Shown: positions 6,501 to 7,295 of the stretch, in pieces | Layout: the number at the start of each line of letters is the position of its first letter | Numbering within the stretch: the stretch's first letter is position 1 | Assembly (NCBI GenBank): GCA_029882335.1 | Contig: JAOUKW010000208.1 | Coordinates: forward strand, 1 to 7,295 | Source of the DNA: Candidatus Heimdallarchaeota archaeon | GTDB taxonomy: Archaea > Asgardarchaeota > Heimdallarchaeia > Heimdallarchaeales > Kariarchaeaceae | DNA: 7,295 nt | Direction: 5' to 3' | Program-made: the position numbers and the translations under genes | The notes under the pieces: model-generated | The model's database searches: none | What the model saw: the letters and a program-made list of their open reading frames with translations, nothing else | What the model was told of the DNA's origin: nothing

Positions 6501-7295
6501 TAGACCAGCCGGTACTATCGATGATAATATTGAATTAACATGTGAAATATCTCAAAAAGCAAAAGATCAAAAAATAAATCAATACACTACAAATTTAATT
6601 AAAAAAGCACAAGAAAATATAAGAATGAAAAAAGTAATGCAGGAGGTAAATGAAGAAGGAAATCCAAAGGAATTGGGATTTTATTTAAGCAATGACGAAC
6701 TAAAACAGTTTGATATTAGAGATATAGATACTTGGCCTGATTCACTGAATAATGCACAGGATATTACGGTAATTACAGGAGGTAAACCATTTGCAGAAGT
6801 TGGTGAAAAGGAAATTGCTGAAATTCGAGTGGTAATTTTCAGTAGAATTACAGATGATTTAATGGTAGATGTGAGAAAGTATTTTTCAGAAGATATGATT
6901 GGCAAGTCAGGAATTGAGGATCATTTAGTTAAAATTAAGTCATCATATTTAGCAACACGTGGTAAAAAAATAGAAATTCCAGATAGTAGTGGATTAATTG
7001 CTGAAATAGATGGTGCTATCCGATCGATTGAAGCTACTATACCTTATATTAAATCACTACCTAACTTACAGGCAGGATTAACTGATGAAGCTTTACTAAA
7101 TTTGATTAAGCAATCAACTTCCATACTAAAATCCAGTGATAATTCCTTTGATTTAGCGATTTTTCTACAAAAGAAAGATTTATTAGATAACGTCGGAGAA
7201 AGTGTGGGAAATGAATATTTAATTTTTATTGGTGAAGCTAAGGGTAGATCGAAATTGTTAGATCAACTTGATAAAAAAATTAGCATGATAAAATA
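1..7295 (+). CDS. Giant multidomain surface/secreted protein, polymorphic-toxin-like, partial at both ends
   Basis: One uninterrupted frame (frame 1) fills the window, encoding at least 2431 residues with no in-frame stop. The first in-frame ATG is at 133, but the 44 codons before it read as a coherent beta-strand sequence continuous with what follows, so the true start is probably upstream. The final two bases are TA, so the next base decides between a stop and Tyr. The order is a beta-rich, Asn/Ser/Thr-rich half (1-1260), an acidic hinge (1292-1300), an alpha-helical half with several hydrophobic stretches, a pre-toxin-like module (1777-1865) and a nuclease-like tip (about 2330-2431). There are only six cysteines (272, 296, 985, 1378, 2166, 2181), as expected for an extracellular protein. 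I do not recognise a named family for the full length. The coding call is very secure. The role as a cell-surface toxin delivering a C-terminal effector is inferred from architecture. A giant adhesin or structural surface protein is the main alternative. Confidence 0.95.
541..1671 (+). other. Beta-rich ectodomain segment with a Cys pair and Gly-rich strands (residues 181-557)
   Basis: This stretch is rich in Asn, Gly, Ser, Thr and aromatic residues and has no long helices. It contains two of the protein's six cysteines, C272 (GFC) and C296 (LRC), 24 residues apart, which could form a disulfide in an extracellular fold. Strands WIIIQFNVRV (322-331) and TVTMPFYLFVNVNGA (339-353) are separated by Gly-rich turns. 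A motif GFSGAGF (486-492) echoes GFSGKGF (21-27) in the first domain. Sequons include NFS at 282, NLS at 365 and NYT at 512. I do not recognise a defined family, and a carbohydrate-binding or adhesive module is only a possibility. Confidence 0.45.
1672..1980 (+). other. Galactose-binding-like jelly-roll domain (residues about 558-660)
   Basis: The strand order matches the accessory jelly roll found in many glycoside hydrolases and surface proteins. ALITFTINS (563-571) is followed by LARFRLKSN (576-584), then SLIYINEVLVATTT (587-600), which resembles the usual vyvNG..vg strand pair. Next comes a loop with DNFHPYSV (604-611), then YLKGGSNTVRIIAL (616-629), which resembles the LkpGeNtiav.v signature, and finally a closing strand EWVVGFKLL (651-659). 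In known families this fold binds glycans or serves as a structural spacer. No ligand residues can be assigned by eye. The fold call is moderately supported by the paired signatures. The function is inference. Confidence 0.55.
1981..3780 (+). other. Long beta-rich ectodomain without recognised family (residues 661-1260)
   Basis: Six hundred residues of mainly beta-strand sequence run to the hinge, rich in Asp, Ser, Thr, Asn and Tyr, with one cysteine (C985). Strand-rich patches include MVFRIFMKDF (787-796), LYALIIDKYQL (799-809), YTVLQFEMPIIAGIHRISLA (849-868), FQLQILIDGYHLVF (1070-1083), SFLKFETSDGLEFEINLL (1183-1200) and KTFIVDFYDIYGI (1223-1235). A DEEGGGG turn (934-940) looks like a flexible joint between two domains. 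Sequons include NIT at 876, NQT at 1085, NYT at 1111 and NTS at 1121. Several beta-sandwich domains probably sit in tandem here, but they are too diverged from one another for me to set boundaries. Confidence 0.45.
3871..3900 (+). repeat. Trinucleotide runs encoding the PPPVDDDDQ hinge
   Basis: Three CCA codons (3874-3882) and four GAT codons (3886-3897) lie side by side, giving a Pro-Pro-Pro then Asp-Asp-Asp-Asp hinge at residues 1292-1299. It falls where the protein changes from beta-rich to alpha-helical sequence, so it reads as an exposed interdomain linker. Because both parts are simple trinucleotide runs, copy number may vary between strains without breaking the frame. Confidence 0.7.
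3901..4305 (+). other. Amphipathic alpha-helical block (residues 1301-1435)
   Basis: Sequence character changes abruptly to Ala/Lys/Glu/Ile-rich helices with a regular hydrophobic spacing, for example AVAEAVSKGIQKASKYIKGA (1303-1322), DYAKKVVETAAEDPSKAVDM (1324-1343) and DVNGLYTEISDAIGDVSEWF (1347-1366). The block continues through a hydrophobic stretch at 1378-1396 that contains C1378 and then MYNAIKAMFNEYI (1395-1407). Such helices occur in membrane-surface-binding, phage tape-measure and toxin translocation segments, and composition alone cannot separate these. The position directly after the hinge suggests the start of the translocation or effector half. Confidence 0.55.
4486..4551 (+). 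other. Probable membrane-spanning segment (residues 1496-1517)
   Basis: Residues 1496-1517 (beginning MLFLTFWGAVFG and continuing SAVGFTYTMA) are uncharged over about 22 positions. They are preceded by NARRD (1491-1495) and followed by the acidic stretch DLFPDWEEDQ, so positive residues flank one side and negative residues the other. This is the best single membrane-segment candidate in the window. The small residues GA..GSA could support helix packing. In a toxin it could be a membrane-inserting translocation helix rather than a constitutive anchor. Confidence 0.55.
4609..5220 (+). other. Mixed region with hydrophobic helices between the membrane segment and the acidic linker (residues 1537-1740)
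   Basis: No family is recognised. The region begins with short strands (HIAIPTKFIGADVLMMDAP, 1537-1555), has a sequon-containing polar loop (NST at 1597 and 1615), then becomes hydrophobic: FPLTLRQLLPLIGI (1630-1643), RFLSVLIDGARNLIF (1646-1660) and MAAVLIPLLGDITTLLTRLD (1693-1712) running on into IGLVFTLG (1713-1720). The last piece could insert in or lie along a membrane. It leads into the Gly/Asp-rich linker that precedes the pre-toxin-like module. Confidence 0.4.
5221..5298 (+). other. Gly/Asp/Thr acidic linker (residues 1741-1766)
   Basis: AVGPGSGDDADSY (1741-1753) followed by KTDEFGTQTDEKK (1754-1766) is low in hydrophobic residues and rich in Gly, Asp, Glu and Thr, so it is predicted to be flexible and exposed. 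It separates the hydrophobic region before it from the pre-toxin-like module after it, the kind of spot where toxin proteins are often hinged or cleaved. No specific protease motif can be named. Confidence 0.5.
5329..5595 (+). other. Pre-toxin (PT-TG)-like hydrophobic module (residues about 1777-1865)
   Basis: The segment TWIFIVELLMNFIPGYGDLI (1777-1796) is followed by GVLQSFRDLIMGDTF (1797-1811), LDKAISFVMLPMD (1812-1824) and the Gly/Ala/Lys-rich helix that starts near GGEKVATEIARKGATETAKK (1829-1848). This order, a DFIPgvGD-type start, a short helix with a small-residue turn, a hydrophobic helix and then an Ala/Gly/Lys helix, is what I recall for the pre-toxin TG family, which precedes the toxin domain in bacterial polymorphic toxins. 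The signature Thr-Gly pair is not present; the corresponding place reads MGDT. The match is by pattern memory, not by a search. It supports calling everything after it a delivered C-terminal effector region. Confidence 0.5.
5596..6135 (+). other. Charged helical region after the pre-toxin module (residues 1866-2045)
   Basis: A hydrophobic patch NAFKTLFWPVIVLKRKLFG (1887-1905) is followed by long Lys/Glu/Asp-rich helices, such as SVGKHTDKLMKKVRNTVSES (1919-1938), AFEVVTKDNMDQLAKEFASE (1942-1961) and ADVAKRLTGELEVIKKKLID (1963-1982). Heptad-like hydrophobic spacing makes a short coiled coil plausible at about 1940-1985. There are no cysteines and no catalytic motif that I recognise. Its place between pre-toxin module and C-terminal tip suggests a connecting or chaperoning role, as inference. 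Confidence 0.4.
6136..6159 (+). other. Pro/Lys interdomain linker (residues 2046-2053)
   Basis: PPKKPKPP is a short polyproline-type linker with no hydrophobic residues, likely extended and exposed. It divides the charged helical region from the next hydrophobic block and marks a probable domain boundary within the effector half. Confidence 0.6.
6214..6309 (+). other. Hydrophobic amphipathic helix pair (residues 2072-2103)
   Basis: IEFFSYFGKFIGSLLKTIKE (2072-2091) continues into IAESIAGFGYLF (2092-2103). The helices are rich in Phe, Ile, Leu and Gly with only Lys and Glu interspersed, which suggests membrane-surface association or a buried hairpin rather than a full membrane span. It follows the Pro/Lys linker directly. 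Confidence 0.4.
6310..6987 (+). other. Charged C-terminal region with a Cys pair (residues 2104-2329)
   Basis: The region starts with a helical hairpin, YIDDLVASGKLTKAEAVDLR (2129-2148), that loosely resembles the short SHOCT-type hairpin (helix, G-x-[IL]-T, helix). It then has a loop holding C2166 and C2181, 15 residues apart, in VCTRPAGTIDDNIELTC (2165-2181), then a strongly charged helix with KKAQENIRMKKVMQEVNEEG (2201-2220). Later alternating segments such as AQDITVITGG (2252-2261) and EIAEIRVVIFSRITDDLMVD (2271-2290) suggest a small alpha/beta domain. I do not recognise a family for it. It could be an N-terminal part of the effector domain. Confidence 0.35.
6988..7295 (+). other. Putative PD-(D/E)XK nuclease-like C-terminal domain, cut by or ending at the window end (residues about 2330-2431)
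   Basis: A helix, TDEALLNLIKQSTSILKSSD (2361-2380), precedes the strand SFDLAIFLQ (2382-2390). A turn follows, then the strand EYLIFIGEAKGR (2405-2416) and a helix SKLLDQLDKKI (2417-2427). D2384, then E2412-x-K2414 28 residues later, with Gly after the Lys and a Gln in the following helix, is the layout of PD-(D/E)XK nucleases; EAKG is close to the ExKG motif of restriction-endonuclease-fold toxins. Known members cut DNA or, less often, RNA using metal bound by these residues. The D-to-ExK spacing is somewhat long, which the LDNVG...GNE hairpin could explain. Only 17 residues follow K2414 here, so the fold is short unless the frame continues. Motif-level evidence only. Confidence 0.5.

Noticed and set aside
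1..7295. RHS/YD repeats, filamentous-haemagglutinin repeats or calcium-binding GGXGXD (RTX) repeats expected in typical bacterial giant toxins
   Set aside because: Reading through the translation I found no regular YD, haemagglutinin-type or RTX nonapeptide repeat series. The Gly-rich turns at 331-357 and 937-940 are isolated.
1..7295. Polyketide or non-ribosomal peptide megasynthase as the reason for the large frame
   Set aside because: No ketosynthase, acyltransferase, adenylation or carrier-domain motifs are visible, and the Asn/Ser/Thr-rich beta composition does not fit.

Overview
The window is a single protein-coding stretch. Forward frame 1 is open from base 1 to base 7295, giving 2431 complete codons plus two trailing bases (TA), with no in-frame TAA, TAG or TGA. 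Neither the true start nor a certain stop is present, so this is an internal or C-terminal piece of a giant gene. I see no second gene, RNA gene, mobile element, CRISPR array or intergenic space. Open frames on the minus strand are short and look like shadows of this gene.

Organism: the DNA is clearly AT-rich (about one third G+C by eye). AGA dominates for Arg with no CGG seen, ATA is common for Ile and AAA for Lys. TGA is not used in frame, so there is no sign of a mycoplasma-type code. This fits an AT-rich prokaryote. A giant, Asn/Ser/Thr-rich, cysteine-poor, apparently extracellular protein with frequent ATA and AGA would suit an Asgard-type archaeon, but an AT-rich bacterium cannot be excluded. 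This is an impression, not a proof.

Layout of the encoded protein (residues counted from window base 1). Residues 1 to about 1260 are beta-rich, Asn/Ser/Thr/Tyr-rich and cysteine-poor, with scattered N-x-S/T sequons. They read as a chain of beta-sandwich domains typical of cell-surface or secreted proteins, and one stretch (about 558-660) looks like a galactose-binding-like jelly roll. A low-complexity hinge (PPPVDDDDQ, 1292-1300) marks a sharp change. After it the protein is mostly alpha-helical: an amphipathic helical block (1301-1435), a probable membrane segment (1496-1517), a mixed region with hydrophobic stretches, an acidic linker (1741-1766), a pre-toxin-like hydrophobic module beginning near FIPGYGD (1788-1794), long charged helices, a Pro/Lys linker (2046-2053), another hydrophobic helical block, and a charged C-terminal region. 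The last 50 residues carry an FDLAIF strand followed by an IFIGEAKGR strand, the D...ExK pattern of PD-(D/E)XK nucleases.

Interpretation: a large beta-rich ectodomain, hydrophobic helical pre-toxin segments and a nuclease-like C-terminal tip together resemble a polymorphic or contact-dependent toxin, here as an unusually large single polypeptide. No immunity gene is visible, because the window ends inside or exactly at the end of this frame. The toxin reading is an inference from motifs and architecture, and the pieces differ in strength.
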